Below, in pieces: positions 56,467 through 64,000 of a stretch of 64,000 bases of DNA. Origin of the DNA: Planctomycetes bacterium syqfu (GTDB lineage Bacteria > Planctomycetota > Phycisphaerae > Phycisphaerales > Phycisphaeraceae); the NCBI GenBank assembly GCA_020974905.1, contig CP087563.1, positions 6,076,001 through 6,140,000 on the forward strand, written 5' to 3'. Every line of letters begins with the position of its first letter. Position 1 is the first letter of the stretch. Both the position numbers and the translations under genes were made by a program. Under the pieces are notes generated by a model. That model saw only the letters and a program-made list of their open reading frames with translations, made no database searches and was not told where the DNA came from.

Positions 56467-57780
56467 TCAGACCGCGTCGATGTTCACGCGTTCGATGTCT
56501 GCACCGAGTTCCTGCAAGGTTAATTCCATGCGTTCGTAGCCGCGATCAAGGTGGTAAACACGGTTGATGGTGGTGGTGCCACGTGCTGCGAGTCCTGCTA
56601 AGACCAAGCCTGCAGAGGCACGCAGATCCGATGCCATGACCGGTGCGCCGATGAGTTCGCGCACGCCGGTGACGAGTACACTCGGACCATTACGGATGAG
56701 ATTAGCCCCCATACGCAGCAGTTCTGCTACATGCAGGAAACGGTCAGGGAAAATCTTTTCGGTGATGATGGAGTTGCCATCCGCTAAACACAGCAATGCC
56801 ATGATCTGGGCTTGAAGGTCTGTCGGGAAGCCGGGGTGGGGTTGCGTGGTCAGTTGGACCGGTTCAAGCCGACGTGACGAAGCGATGCGCACGGTTTGGC
56901 GAAGCGGGTCGGTTTCGTCAATGGGTTCGAGTTCCACGCCGATGAACTTGAGACGGTCGACCACTGCGGAGAGGGCATCAACCGGGCAGTTCTCCAGAGT
57001 GACATCACCGTTGGTGATCGCACCTGCCATGACGTAGGTACCTGCTTCGATGCGGTCGGGCATGACGGTGAAGTCCACGCCGGTGAGCGAATCGACACCT
57101 TCGATGGTGATACGCGGCGAGCCGGCGCCGGTGATGCGGGCACCCATCTGGTTGAGCATGTCAGCCAGGCCTTCGATTTCCGGTTCGCATGCTGCGGACT
57201 CAATGATGGTGGTGCCTTGGGCAAGGGTCGCTGCGGACATCACGTTGGCGGTACCCAGTACGGTTGAACCGAACGGCCCACCGAGAAACAGGCGTGTGCC
57301 CTGGAGTTTTTTGCCTTTGGGAAGCGATGCGACGATGTAGCCTTCATCCAGGTGAATCTGTGCTCCGAGGGCTTCAAGACCACGCAGATGCAGGTCCACC
57401 GGGCGGTCGCCGATGTTACAGCCACCGGGCATGGACACACGGGCCTGCCCACGTTTGGCAAGCAGGGGACCGAGGGTGCAGATGCTCGCACGCATGGTTC
57501 GGACGATGTCGTAATGGGCAGTGGACTTTGAATCGTCGTTGGCATGGAGGGTGACATTGCGCCCCTTGCCATCGTCCCCATCACGTTGGGTTGGGCAGCC
57601 TAGTGAGTCGAGTAACCGCTGCATATTGCGGATGTCCGCGAGGTTGGGACAATCGCGCAGGATGACAGGTTGGTCGGTGAGCAGGGCCGCTGCCATGAGC
57701 GGGAGCGCTGCGTTTTTCGAGCCGTTAATGCGTACCGTGCCGCGGAGTCGTTTTCCGCCCTGAATGATAAATGCGTCCAT
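56467..57780 (-). CDS. murA: UDP-N-acetylglucosamine 1-carboxyvinyltransferase (MurA)
   Basis: First committed enzyme of peptidoglycan synthesis; it adds enolpyruvate from PEP to UDP-GlcNAc. The 437-residue protein has RINGSKNAALPLMAAALLT near the N-terminus with the conserved Lys, the active-site loop MPGGCNIGDRPVDLHL (Cys121, the fosfomycin target), FTVMPDRIEAGTYVMAGAIT, and the C-terminal DLRASAGLVLAGLAARGTTTI. ATG 57780 starts the conserved MDAFIIQGG; the upstream frame to 57816 is not part of the family. Its presence fits a planctomycete that makes a peptidoglycan wall. It stands alone, with a terminator at its 3' end and an ACGCAGAG-type repeat upstream. Confidence 0.97.
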   Translation of the reverse strand: MDAFIIQGGKRLRGTVRINGSKNAALPLMAAALLTDQPVILRDCPNLADIRNMQRLLDSLGCPTQRDGDDGKGRNVTLHANDDSKSTAHYDIVRTMRASICTLGPLLAKRGQARVSMPGGCNIGDRPVDLHLRGLEALGAQIHLDEGYIVASLPKGKKLQGTRLFLGGPFGSTVLGTANVMSAATLAQGTTIIESAACEPEIEGLADMLNQMGARITGAGSPRITIEGVDSLTGVDFTVMPDRIEAGTYVMAGAITNGDVTLENCPVDALSAVVDRLKFIGVELEPIDETDPLRQTVRIASSRRLEPVQLTTQPHPGFPTDLQAQIMALLCLADGNSIITEKIFPDRFLHVAELLRMGANLIRNGPSVLVTGVRELIGAPVMASDLRASAGLVLAGLAARGTTTINRVYHLDRGYERMELTLQELGADIERVNIDAV

Positions 57781-57885
57781 GTTGGATGTTGTCGCAGATT
57801 CATCACACAAAAGCAACCCGACCGCCGAGCGAGACAGGGCAAAAGATGGTAAAACATGTGGGAAATTTGAATGAACAAGACGGAT

Positions 57886-58030
57886 TTAACCGCAGAGACG
57901 CAGAGGACGCTGAGATAGGACAGGAAAGATAGTTGTTGATTGCTGATGCGAAAACAACATGAACAATCAATTCAAATCTGGCTTGTCAACCTGTTTGAAC
58001 TCTGCGTACTCTGCGTCTCTGCGGTAAAAA
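57886..58030. repeat. ACGCAGAG-type inverted repeat
   Basis: Arms TTAACCGCAGAGACGCAGAG onward (57886-57914) and CTCTGCGTACTCTGCGTCTC onward to GCGGTAAAAA (57999-58030) are inverse copies with about 85 bases between. It belongs to the same general family as the ACAGAG arms at 49985 and 53482. It fills the spacer between divergent murA and apt. Confidence 0.85.
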
Positions 58031-58064
58031 TGTCTTGAAAGAAAATTGCACCAAGGAAGCACAC

Positions 58065-58583
58065 ATGCTCGAACTCGAATCACTGATCAAGGACGTCCAG
58101 GATTACCCCAAGCCCGGGATTGTTTTCAAGGACATCACGCCGTTGCTCGCCAGCCCCAAGGGTTTGGCGATGTCGGTTGAACAGATGGCCAACCCGTTTC
58201 GGGGCAAGGGCATTGACGTGGTGGTCGGTGCTGAGAGTCGCGGTTTTATTTTTGGTACCGCCATTGCCCAGGCTTTGAGCGCTGGTTTTGTGCCGATCCG
58301 CAAGCCCGGCAAACTCCCGCGTGAAATCCGCAGCATGGAGTATGCATTGGAGTATGGCACGGATAAACTTGAAATTCATGCCGACGCCGTGAAGCCCGGC
58401 CAGAAAGTGCTCATGGTCGATGACCTGCTGGCAACCGGTGGCACACTCGACGCCTGCTGTCAGTTGATTGATGGTCTGGGTGGCGAGATCGTTGGCATTA
58501 CCGTTTTGCTCGAATTGTCCTTTTTGCCCGGTCGAGATAAAGTCAAACGCTTCGGTGATGTGCATGCTGTGATCAGCATCTGA
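58065..58583 (+). CDS. apt: Adenine phosphoribosyltransferase
   Basis: Salvages adenine by joining it to PRPP to form AMP. The 172-residue protein shows the family pattern: IKDVQDYPKPGIVFKDITPLLA at the N-terminus, VVGAESRGFIFGTAIA, FVPIRKPGKLP, and the PRPP-binding loop VLMVDDLLATGGTLDACCQL. The start is ATG 58065, with AAGGA seven bases upstream; an ATG at 58035 adds ten non-family residues. It is followed three bases after its stop by the CPBP-protease gene, so the two form an operon. Identification is firm. Confidence 0.96.
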   Translation: MLELESLIKDVQDYPKPGIVFKDITPLLASPKGLAMSVEQMANPFRGKGIDVVVGAESRGFIFGTAIAQALSAGFVPIRKPGKLPREIRSMEYALEYGTDKLEIHADAVKPGQKVLMVDDLLATGGTLDACCQLIDGLGGEIVGITVLLELSFLPGRDKVKRFGDVHAVISI

Positions 58584-58586
58584 CAT

Positions 58587-59360
58587 ATGGCATCAAAAAC
58601 GCTTTCATCCAAAGAAGCACCACCACCCCGGTTGCCCAAGGGCCATTATTTCAAAGCTTCGCAGCGCCCTTTGCAGTCGTTGCTGTTCCTCCTGCCGTTC
58701 ATTTTGATCTATGAATTCGGGATGTGGTATTTCGCAACGCACTCACCGGATGGCGTGGCAAGGGACATTTACGCGCGGGCGTTACTGGAATATTTCTTCC
58801 GACTCTTTGATATCACCGGCTATTACCTACCGGGCTTGATGGTGGTCATCGTGCTATTGACGATGCACTTTTTCCAGAAGGATCGCTCGGAAATTCCCAC
58901 GCGGACATCGACATGCCTGTGGATGGGGGCGGAGTGTCTGGCGTTGGCGTTCCCGCTATTCATCTTTGCGATGGTCCTGGCCAAGGCGAATTTGGCGATG
59001 GCTCTGCAGGCACCTGCCACGGAGTTGCATTGGTCTGCGCAACTGGTCTACTCATTTGGTGCTGGGATTTACGAGGAATTACTCTTTCGGCTGATTCTCA
59101 TCGTGATCCTGCATATGGTGCTCGTCGACGGTCTGAGCTTACCCAAAAAGCCGACGAACATGGTGATCGTGCTGATCTCCGGGCTGGTGTTTTCGCTGTA
59201 TCACTTCTCCGATGCCAACCCGTTTGATTGGTTTAAGTTCACCTTTTACACCGGGGCTGGCGTGTACTTCGCGCTCATCTACGTGGTCCGCGGGTTTGGG
59301 ATCGTGGCAGGGACTCACGCGTTGTATGACGTACTGGTGGTCCTGCTGAAAATGATGTGA
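58587..59360 (+). CDS. CPBP-family intramembrane metalloprotease
   Basis: A 257-residue multipass membrane protein of the CAAX-protease/bacteriocin-processing (Abi) group. The catalytic motif is GIYEELLFRLILI (Glu163, Glu164, Arg168), followed by the second His motif FSLYHFSDANPFDWFKF and the third, GTHALYDVLV. Seven or so transmembrane segments are visible. Such proteins cleave within or near membranes, or serve in immunity to self-made peptides; the target is unknown here. It starts three bases after apt and so relies on the apt promoter. Many planctomycetes have similar genes, but its link to apt is probably only positional. Confidence 0.88.
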   Translation: MASKTLSSKEAPPPRLPKGHYFKASQRPLQSLLFLLPFILIYEFGMWYFATHSPDGVARDIYARALLEYFFRLFDITGYYLPGLMVVIVLLTMHFFQKDRSEIPTRTSTCLWMGAECLALAFPLFIFAMVLAKANLAMALQAPATELHWSAQLVYSFGAGIYEELLFRLILIVILHMVLVDGLSLPKKPTNMVIVLISGLVFSLYHFSDANPFDWFKFTFYTGAGVYFALIYVVRGFGIVAGTHALYDVLVVLLKMM

Positions 59361-59392
59361 GATTGAATCATTTACAAGCCGTCTACCATTTC

Positions 59393-59463
59393 GTCATTCC
59401 CGCGCAGGCGGGAATCCAGTGGCATACTGTTGACGCCTGCATCTATGTCTGCGCGGGAGTGAC
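59393..59463. repeat. 82-bp double-hairpin repeat, copy E (shortened)
   Basis: The left arm is complete, but the right arm has lost its inner half: only TGCGCGGGAGTGAC remains after CTATGTC. At 71 bases it can still form the first hairpin. It lies between the convergent CPBP-protease and TIM-barrel genes. Confidence 0.85.
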
Positions 59464-59517
59464 GGGAAGTACAGCGTCATCGTGGAGATAGTTCATCCGC
59501 GACATCATGCACGAATC

Positions 59518-60228
59518 TCAGTCATACAAATGTTCAACCGCAAACGCCTGAGCTGCATTGACCAATTCGTCGGGAATCTGTTCGTGTTTAATGACCGATT
59601 CGATGATGATGGGGACTTTGGCATCCACGCGTGGTGCGATCCGTTTACAGGCTTGAATGGTGGCAACGTCCAGGCCCCAGTGTTTACCTGCCATGTCGAT
59701 GCGACTTAAATGAATTTCCTTGAGTCGATCCACAAAGCTGGCAAGCATGGCAATGGCGACCGACATCGTCGAATCCACCTGCCTGGCATGGGCAACATCA
59801 AAACACCAACTGGCTTCGGGGAGCATCTGGAAATATTCGAGCATTTCCGTTGCTGTGCGTCCCAGCGGTTTACGGTGATCCGAATTTTCAATGCACAGAT
59901 AATGTCCCAGGTCCCGCCATGGTTTGGGATCTTCAATCAGATCCGGATGGACGATGATATTCCACTTGCGCTTGGCAATGGGCTCAAGCATGTCACAGAG
60001 CGTCTGTGCATCAAGGTTCACGAGTTTGCTTGGCGCGTGAAACGAAACACTGCGAAAGTCCGAGACATCCAACCCGTCTTCCAAGGCTTTGAGCAATGGG
60101 GGCAGTTCGTGTTCACGCAGCGCAGAAAGTTCGATGACATCGATGTTGTAAGAACGCAGGACATCGATGGCATGCCGAAAATCACCTTTGGCCAGACTTC
60201 CGCTAGAGAATCCAATTTGCCGTTTCAA
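59518..60228 (-). CDS. Sugar phosphate isomerase/epimerase-like TIM-barrel protein
   Basis: A TIM-barrel protein of the AP-endonuclease-2/xylose-isomerase-like superfamily, about 236 residues. Typical strands are IGFSSGSLAKGDFRHAIDVL, VIELSALREHELPPLL, SVSFHAPSKL, IIVHPDLIEDP, YLCIENSDHRKP, WCFDVAHARQVD, IHLSRIDMAGKHW and VPIIIESVI, giving a full set of candidate metal ligands (His, Glu, Asp). I favour TTG 60228, which overlaps the upstream stop as TTGA and has GGAGG eleven bases before it; the ATG at 60252 lies inside the upstream gene. It is coupled to the nucleotidyltransferase gene. Substrate unknown. Confidence 0.78.
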   Translation of the reverse strand: MKRQIGFSSGSLAKGDFRHAIDVLRSYNIDVIELSALREHELPPLLKALEDGLDVSDFRSVSFHAPSKLVNLDAQTLCDMLEPIAKRKWNIIVHPDLIEDPKPWRDLGHYLCIENSDHRKPLGRTATEMLEYFQMLPEASWCFDVAHARQVDSTMSVAIAMLASFVDRLKEIHLSRIDMAGKHWGLDVATIQACKRIAPRVDAKVPIIIESVIKHEQIPDELVNAAQAFAVEHLYD

Positions 60229-61313
60229 AAGATACCATACCTCCGAATGCATTGTGCCAATGCCTGATGATCGTCAAGAAACAGGGCTTCAAGCGCTTCG
60301 TTAAACGTTTCACCCAGTTGTTGGACTTCATCAAACAGTTCGTTACCCGTAGCCGTCTGTGGAGTCAGTTGCGTCAGCGTCCGGCGAGAGGGTGGGTCAT
60401 CGAGAATCGCCAAAAAGCGATCGTATGCACCAAGCAGTCGCCCAGCTGTTTGCGGGGAACTTAATTGTAACAGGGCATTGCACAGTCGATCCAGTGGGGT
60501 CAGCGAGACCTGCTTCAAAAGGACATTGACCAACCGGGATTCGGGGTGTTCGTGATCAAAGAGATGGGTATCAGCGTTGGCTTCCTGGAGTTCACAGGCA
60601 AAGCACATCAGCAGCCCCGAAGCGAACATGAGTTTACGCGACAGTCGAAGTTTACTTTTACGCAGCGCCCATTTGTGATTGGGACTGTCCCAGGCTTTCT
60701 TGGCATAGTCCACGGCCATGGTTCGCCAATAGCGCACGATGTCGTTGAGCAAAAAACGTGGGACTTCCAACGCGGCTTTCTCATCGGTCAATGCCATCGG
60801 CAAGCCGTCATGGACATAACGCTGCAAAATCTGTTTCAGAACGCGCTGATGCACGACACTACCGACAATGGCGGTGGACTCAAGAATCATCAGCAAGCGT
60901 CGGGTCTGGTTGATGTTGGTGTCTTCCTGCCCGCCGATCTGGTGGATCAGATCATGGCTGAAAGTCATGTTGCCAAACGTGCCGGTGTTGCCGGGTTTGG
61001 CCAGATCAAGCTCTGCAAGGATGTCGCCGACGCGTTGAGCAACACGGTAATGCTGCGGGTTGGCGCCGGTGTCCAGCAGCAAAGTCCAATCGACATCCGA
61101 GCCGCTGGTCCACTCGTTACGAGACAATGAGCCGAACACCACCAAGGCTGCATCGCTGGGGATGAGGCCCGAGTCATGTTCTGCAATGGCATCGTGAATC
61201 TGCTTACGGATGGCGGGGGCGTTTTGTCTGGCGCGGGCGATTGCTGGCCAGTGTTGTTGCCACTGCGTGCAAAGTCCGTCGAACCCGGATTGGTCGTTGG
61301 TCGCGTGAGCCAT
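60225..61313 (-). CDS. Nucleotidyltransferase-domain protein
   Basis: A 362-residue protein with a polymerase-beta-type nucleotidyltransferase core. The key motif is VVFGSLSRNEWTSGSDVDWTLLLD, which has the GS..R and DxD pattern that binds nucleotide and metal. The rest is helical (RRLLMILESTAIVGSV; LLNDIVRYWRTMAVDYAKKAWD; KLRLSRKLMFASGLLMCFA), like the substrate-binding regions of DUF294-type nucleotidyltransferases. It starts at ATG 61313 and its stop overlaps the start of the TIM-barrel gene by four bases. This pairing suggests that the two act on the same compound, but I know of no described pathway for it. The natural substrate is unknown. Confidence 0.78.
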   Translation of the reverse strand: MAHATNDQSGFDGLCTQWQQHWPAIARARQNAPAIRKQIHDAIAEHDSGLIPSDAALVVFGSLSRNEWTSGSDVDWTLLLDTGANPQHYRVAQRVGDILAELDLAKPGNTGTFGNMTFSHDLIHQIGGQEDTNINQTRRLLMILESTAIVGSVVHQRVLKQILQRYVHDGLPMALTDEKAALEVPRFLLNDIVRYWRTMAVDYAKKAWDSPNHKWALRKSKLRLSRKLMFASGLLMCFACELQEANADTHLFDHEHPESRLVNVLLKQVSLTPLDRLCNALLQLSSPQTAGRLLGAYDRFLAILDDPPSRRTLTQLTPQTATGNELFDEVQQLGETFNEALEALFLDDHQALAQCIRRYGIF

Positions 61314-61487
61314 GTGTGTAACAGTGTAAAGATTCTCAAACCGGCTGAAAAGCCAATCACCGCCTTGATTGTCACAAGCGTTACAGACGAATCTGATTTG
61401 AATCCAAGTGATAAGCAAAATTTGCCTTGCTTGACTTCAAATCTTTTGATTGGGTTGGAGAATTATTGATTGAAATGGAAAGCAAAT

Positions 61488-62318
61488 ATGACGATGAAAA
61501 CTGCGATTTTATTGGTAGGTGTGCTGAGCATCACCGCCAACACCGCCATGGCCAGTCCGATTGTGGATGGCCGGTTTGATGCTGGTGAAGGTTACAACTA
61601 TTCGGTGAGTATTGACCCGAGCAGCTACAACGTGGATAAGAATCCCGGTGATCCTGCAACGATGTATTTCTTTCAGGACCCCTCGACCTTCAACCTGTCG
61701 GTCTTTGTGAGTCTGCCAACGACATACGTGGATAACAGCTATGGCGTGAACGCGGTGGGTTGGACCAACAAGGGACATTCCTTCAAGGACCTGCTCAATA
61801 GTGACAAGGCCGACTTCACCGTCAGTATCAACAATCAAACCGTGCTGCAATTCGGTATTGACTATCTCTATCAACCCAAACACTCGGACGCATGGTTTGC
61901 GGGTGTGGATGGCAATGATGGTTTTACCAGTGATGACAATGCTGTCCTTGGTGCTGCAACATCCATGCAGTACAACCTTGGTTTGGCGGGTGCATCGGAT
62001 TACCTTGAGAACTCACCCAACGCCTCCAGTGACAGCTATGACAACAGCGCATTGGTGGATTGGATTTTTGAAGCGACCTACGAATTTGAGATTGATGGCG
62101 ATGTGCTGGGTAATCAGTTTGTCTTGGGTGATGGTGAATGGCTTAACGGTTTTGAACTGTATCTGGATGACCTGCATGCCTCGCCCAACAAGCGATCCGA
62201 GTTTGCAGGCATCACGCCACCGCCACCTTCAGCGGTTCCCGAACCGTCTTCTGCCGCCTTGCTTGGGTTGGCTGCGATGGGATTGCTCGCGCGTCGTCGC
62301 CGCAGTTCACGTCGCTAA
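61488..62318 (+). CDS. PEP-CTERM sorting-domain protein
   Basis: An exported protein of 276 residues. A signal peptide (TAILLVGVLSITANTAMA) is followed by a beta-rich body with many Asp, Asn, Ser and Tyr residues (DGRFDAGEGYNYSVSIDPSS), and a C-terminal PEP-CTERM signal: VPEPSSAALLGLAAMGLLARRRR, i.e. Pro-Glu-Pro, a hydrophobic helix and an Arg cluster. Such tails are recognised by an exosortase and are linked to extracellular polysaccharide. No exosortase gene is in the window. The body may be a lectin- or enzyme-like domain that I cannot place. Start ATG 61488 (GGAAA upstream) and ATG 61494 are both possible. Confidence 0.88.
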   Translation: MTMKTAILLVGVLSITANTAMASPIVDGRFDAGEGYNYSVSIDPSSYNVDKNPGDPATMYFFQDPSTFNLSVFVSLPTTYVDNSYGVNAVGWTNKGHSFKDLLNSDKADFTVSINNQTVLQFGIDYLYQPKHSDAWFAGVDGNDGFTSDDNAVLGAATSMQYNLGLAGASDYLENSPNASSDSYDNSALVDWIFEATYEFEIDGDVLGNQFVLGDGEWLNGFELYLDDLHASPNKRSEFAGITPPPPSAVPEPSSAALLGLAAMGLLARRRRSSRR

Positions 62319-62375
62319 GTGATGAACAAAACTTGATCATGTATAAGGCACGTTGGGTGATCCTGGCGTGTCTTT

Positions 62376-63461
62376 TCAATTGGCAAAGGCACGGGCGACC
62401 GCATCATGTGTGATCTTGCCAGCACGCATGTTCAGCGCGGAGGCAAAGGCCGGATCGCTGGCAATGAGTGTGTCCAGATCGGTGTTGGCCAGCTTGAGCA
62501 CATACGGCTGCGTGGCATGACACAACGCCTGCGTACTCGTGCGACCCACCGCACCGGGCATGTTCGAAACACAGTAATGCACCACGTTATCCACGATGAA
62601 TGTCGGATCAGCATGCGATGTTGGTTTTGATGTTTCGACACAGCCACCCTGGTCCACGCCCACGTCCACTATCACGCTGCCGGGTTTCATGGTCTTGAGC
62701 ATGTCCCTTGGGATAAGCACGGGTGTTCGACCACCGGGGATGAGCACCGCGCCGATGATCAAGTCCGCCCGCGCTGCATACTCAGCAATGGCATGCGGGT
62801 CGGAGTACACCGTGTGGACATTGGGGGGCATCACGTCATCCAGATATCGCAGGCGATCCAGGTTGATGTCCATGATCACCACCCGCGCCCCAAGACCTGC
62901 AGCGATGCGCGCTGCATTGGTCCCGACCACGCCCGCACCAAGTACCAGCACTTCACCGGCTTCGACACCGGGTACGCCACCAAGCAGAATCCCGCGACCC
63001 ATGGTCGGTTTTTCCAGGTACTTGGCACCTTCCTGAATCGACATTCTGCCTGCGACTTCACTCATGGGGGTGAGCAGGGGGAGTGTGCCATGCGCGTCGG
63101 TGAGTGTCTCGTATGCCACGGCGGTGATGCCTGCATTCAAACACGCCTGCGTTAATTCATGGCTTGCTGCAAAGTGGAAATAGGTGAAGACGATTTGATC
63201 CTGTCGCAGCAACGGCCATTCGTCTTTGAGTGGTTCCTTGACCTTGACGATCATCTGCGCTTGGCCAAAGACCTCTTGAGCGTTGTCGATGAGTGTGGCG
63301 CCAGCTTGCTCATAGTCGCTGTCTTCATAGCCACTGCCGACACCTGCGTTGGTTTGGACGAGGACCTGGTGTCCTGCCTTGGTGAGTAACTCCACGCCAA
63401 CGGGAAGGACTGAGACGCGATATTCGTGTTGCTTGGTTTCTTTGGGGATGCCGATGATCAT
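62376..63461 (-). CDS. ald: Alanine dehydrogenase
   Basis: Reversibly converts L-alanine to pyruvate and ammonium with NAD. The 361-residue protein begins with the family-typical MIIGIPKETKQHEYRVSVLP and has VLVQTNAGVGSGYEDSDYEQAGA, SEVAGRMSIQEGAKYLEKP, the NAD-binding VLVLGAGVVGTNAARIAAGLGA, and VIVDVGVDQGGCVETSKPT. The start is ATG 63461, with GGAGG seven bases upstream. It is a single gene on the minus strand, and copy F of the double-hairpin repeat lies in its upstream spacer. It probably links amino acid and central carbon metabolism; no regulator is nearby. Confidence 0.96.
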   Translation of the reverse strand: MIIGIPKETKQHEYRVSVLPVGVELLTKAGHQVLVQTNAGVGSGYEDSDYEQAGATLIDNAQEVFGQAQMIVKVKEPLKDEWPLLRQDQIVFTYFHFAASHELTQACLNAGITAVAYETLTDAHGTLPLLTPMSEVAGRMSIQEGAKYLEKPTMGRGILLGGVPGVEAGEVLVLGAGVVGTNAARIAAGLGARVVIMDINLDRLRYLDDVMPPNVHTVYSDPHAIAEYAARADLIIGAVLIPGGRTPVLIPRDMLKTMKPGSVIVDVGVDQGGCVETSKPTSHADPTFIVDNVVHYCVSNMPGAVGRTSTQALCHATQPYVLKLANTDLDTLIASDPAFASALNMRAGKITHDAVARAFAN

Positions 63462-63565
63462 GAGGTGACCTCCATACTGCTTGTTGGACCGATCTCCATT
63501 ATGCATTACGCAGGTTCATGTCGCAATGGTTTTAGAGCAATTCATACAATTAAACTTCACATCCC

Positions 63566-63648
63566 GTCACTCCCGCGCAGGCGGGAGTCCAGTGGAACTT
63601 GCAAGGGCGCACAGAATACCACTGGATTCCCGCCTGCGTGGGAATGGC
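63566..63648. repeat. 82-bp double-hairpin repeat, copy F (opposite orientation)
   Basis: Oriented like copy B: GTCACTCCCGCGCAGG left arm, ATTCCC right arm, ending in GGGAATGGC. It lies upstream of ald and a few bases after the end of the last minus-strand gene. Confidence 0.88.
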
Positions 63649-63659
63649 GAAATCAACGT

Positions 63660-64000
63660 TTACTTGCGTTTGCGGCTTTGAATCCACTTGCTGATGGCTT
63701 CCTTACGGGTTGCCCATGCATTGGGTTCCATGCGAACGCTCAGGAATTTGGCATACATCCCTGTGAAAATCTCTGCGATGCGACGACACGAAAGAATGCG
63801 TGCTTCGATGACTTCACGCGGTGACTGGGCTTCATCCGGATCAGGCAATTTTACGGATGAGAGAATCATCATGTCTGCTTGGAAGGTCAGTTCCCATTGT
63901 TCGTTGGAGCCTTCGTCAGCGACGATCATGCCTGCCTTGCGAGGCCACTTGCCGGTGACCAGTGCGTCAGCCGCTTCGACCAGTCGCGTCGGACCATCGC
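63660..64000 (-). CDS. Unknown protein, cut by the right window edge
   Basis: The C-terminal 113 residues of a longer protein; the frame is open to the edge, so its start is outside. Visible sequence includes TRLVEAADALVTGKWPRKAG, EQWELTFQADMMILSSVKLPDPDEA, ARILSCRRIAEIFTGMYAKFL and a basic end (KWIQSRKRK). The segment is mostly helical with no membrane span. I do not recognise a family. A shorter reading beginning at an internal ATG (63929) is unlikely because coding-like sequence continues upstream of it. Confidence 0.65.
   Translation of the reverse strand, partial: DGPTRLVEAADALVTGKWPRKAGMIVADEGSNEQWELTFQADMMILSSVKLPDPDEAQSPREVIEARILSCRRIAEIFTGMYAKFLSVRMEPNAWATRKEAISKWIQSRKRK

Noticed and set aside
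49985-58030. CRISPR array suggested by many similar repeats in this part
   Set aside because: The repeats are scattered inverted pairs of different families, kilobases apart, without regular spacers or cas genes.
58587-59360. CPBP protease as a bacteriocin immunity or phage-abortive gene
   Set aside because: It sits three bases after apt with no bacteriocin or defence gene nearby, so there is no support for that role.

Overview
The window looks like a chromosomal segment of a planctomycete, most likely class Phycisphaerae. The clues are: two pilin-like proteins with [15 protein letters not shown]-termini (one with an H-X9-DG motif), a giant surface protein with the planctomycete-type EPLEDRMLLSA leader, a PEP-CTERM protein, membrane proteins carrying CPxCGYNLxG zinc ribbons, a very long SecA, and ordinary murA, efp, apt and ald genes. 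Base composition looks close to 50% GC. I saw no tRNA, rRNA, CRISPR array, transposase or phage gene.

Region 1 (1-20 kb) is a carbohydrate-use and surface-polysaccharide island. It holds a GntR/LacI-type regulator cut by the window edge, a pilin-like protein, a clan GH-A hydrolase, a probable gene remnant, a ROK repressor, a GH29 alpha-L-fucosidase, a parallel beta-helix protein, an AlgI/AlgJ-like O-acetylation pair, a CMD-family protein, a degenerate HD-GYP protein, efp, a second pilin-like protein and a secreted LamG plus GH110-like beta-helix enzyme. A perfect 16-bp GntR-type palindrome precedes that last gene.

Region 2 (20-30 kb) holds a methyltransferase, a btaA-btaB pair for betaine lipid (DGTS) synthesis, two zinc-ribbon proteins, a 1460-residue surface protein (cyclophilin, SdrD-B-like, beta-propeller and dockerin-like parts) and a divergent thioredoxin-like/HxlR pair. 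Region 3 (30-47.5 kb) holds secA with about 290 extra residues of repeats and small His-rich exported proteins on either side, a 2119-residue polytopic membrane protein, and a three-gene adaptor operon: HlyD, GAF-HlyD, and a PqqD-like/M50 protease/HlyD fusion.

Region 4 (47.5-64 kb) is mixed metabolism: GH88 glucuronyl hydrolase, SDR reductase, beta-ketoacyl synthase, UPF0434 protein, glutamine amidotransferase, a QueC-like protein with a broken PP-loop, an AraC regulator divergent from xylose isomerase, a VOC protein, murA, apt, a CPBP protease, a TIM-barrel epimerase overlapping a nucleotidyltransferase, a PEP-CTERM protein, alanine dehydrogenase and a gene cut by the right edge.

The most striking non-coding signal is a set of dispersed intergenic inverted repeats. 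Six copies of an approximately 82-bp double hairpin (core CCCGCGCAGGCGGG) occur in both orientations. There are also ACAGAG-type and CGCCAAG-type hairpin repeats that nest inside each other, a GGGAGTAG inverted repeat between btaA and btaB, and a short AAACCGCTTGCGGTTT palindrome beside two stop codons.
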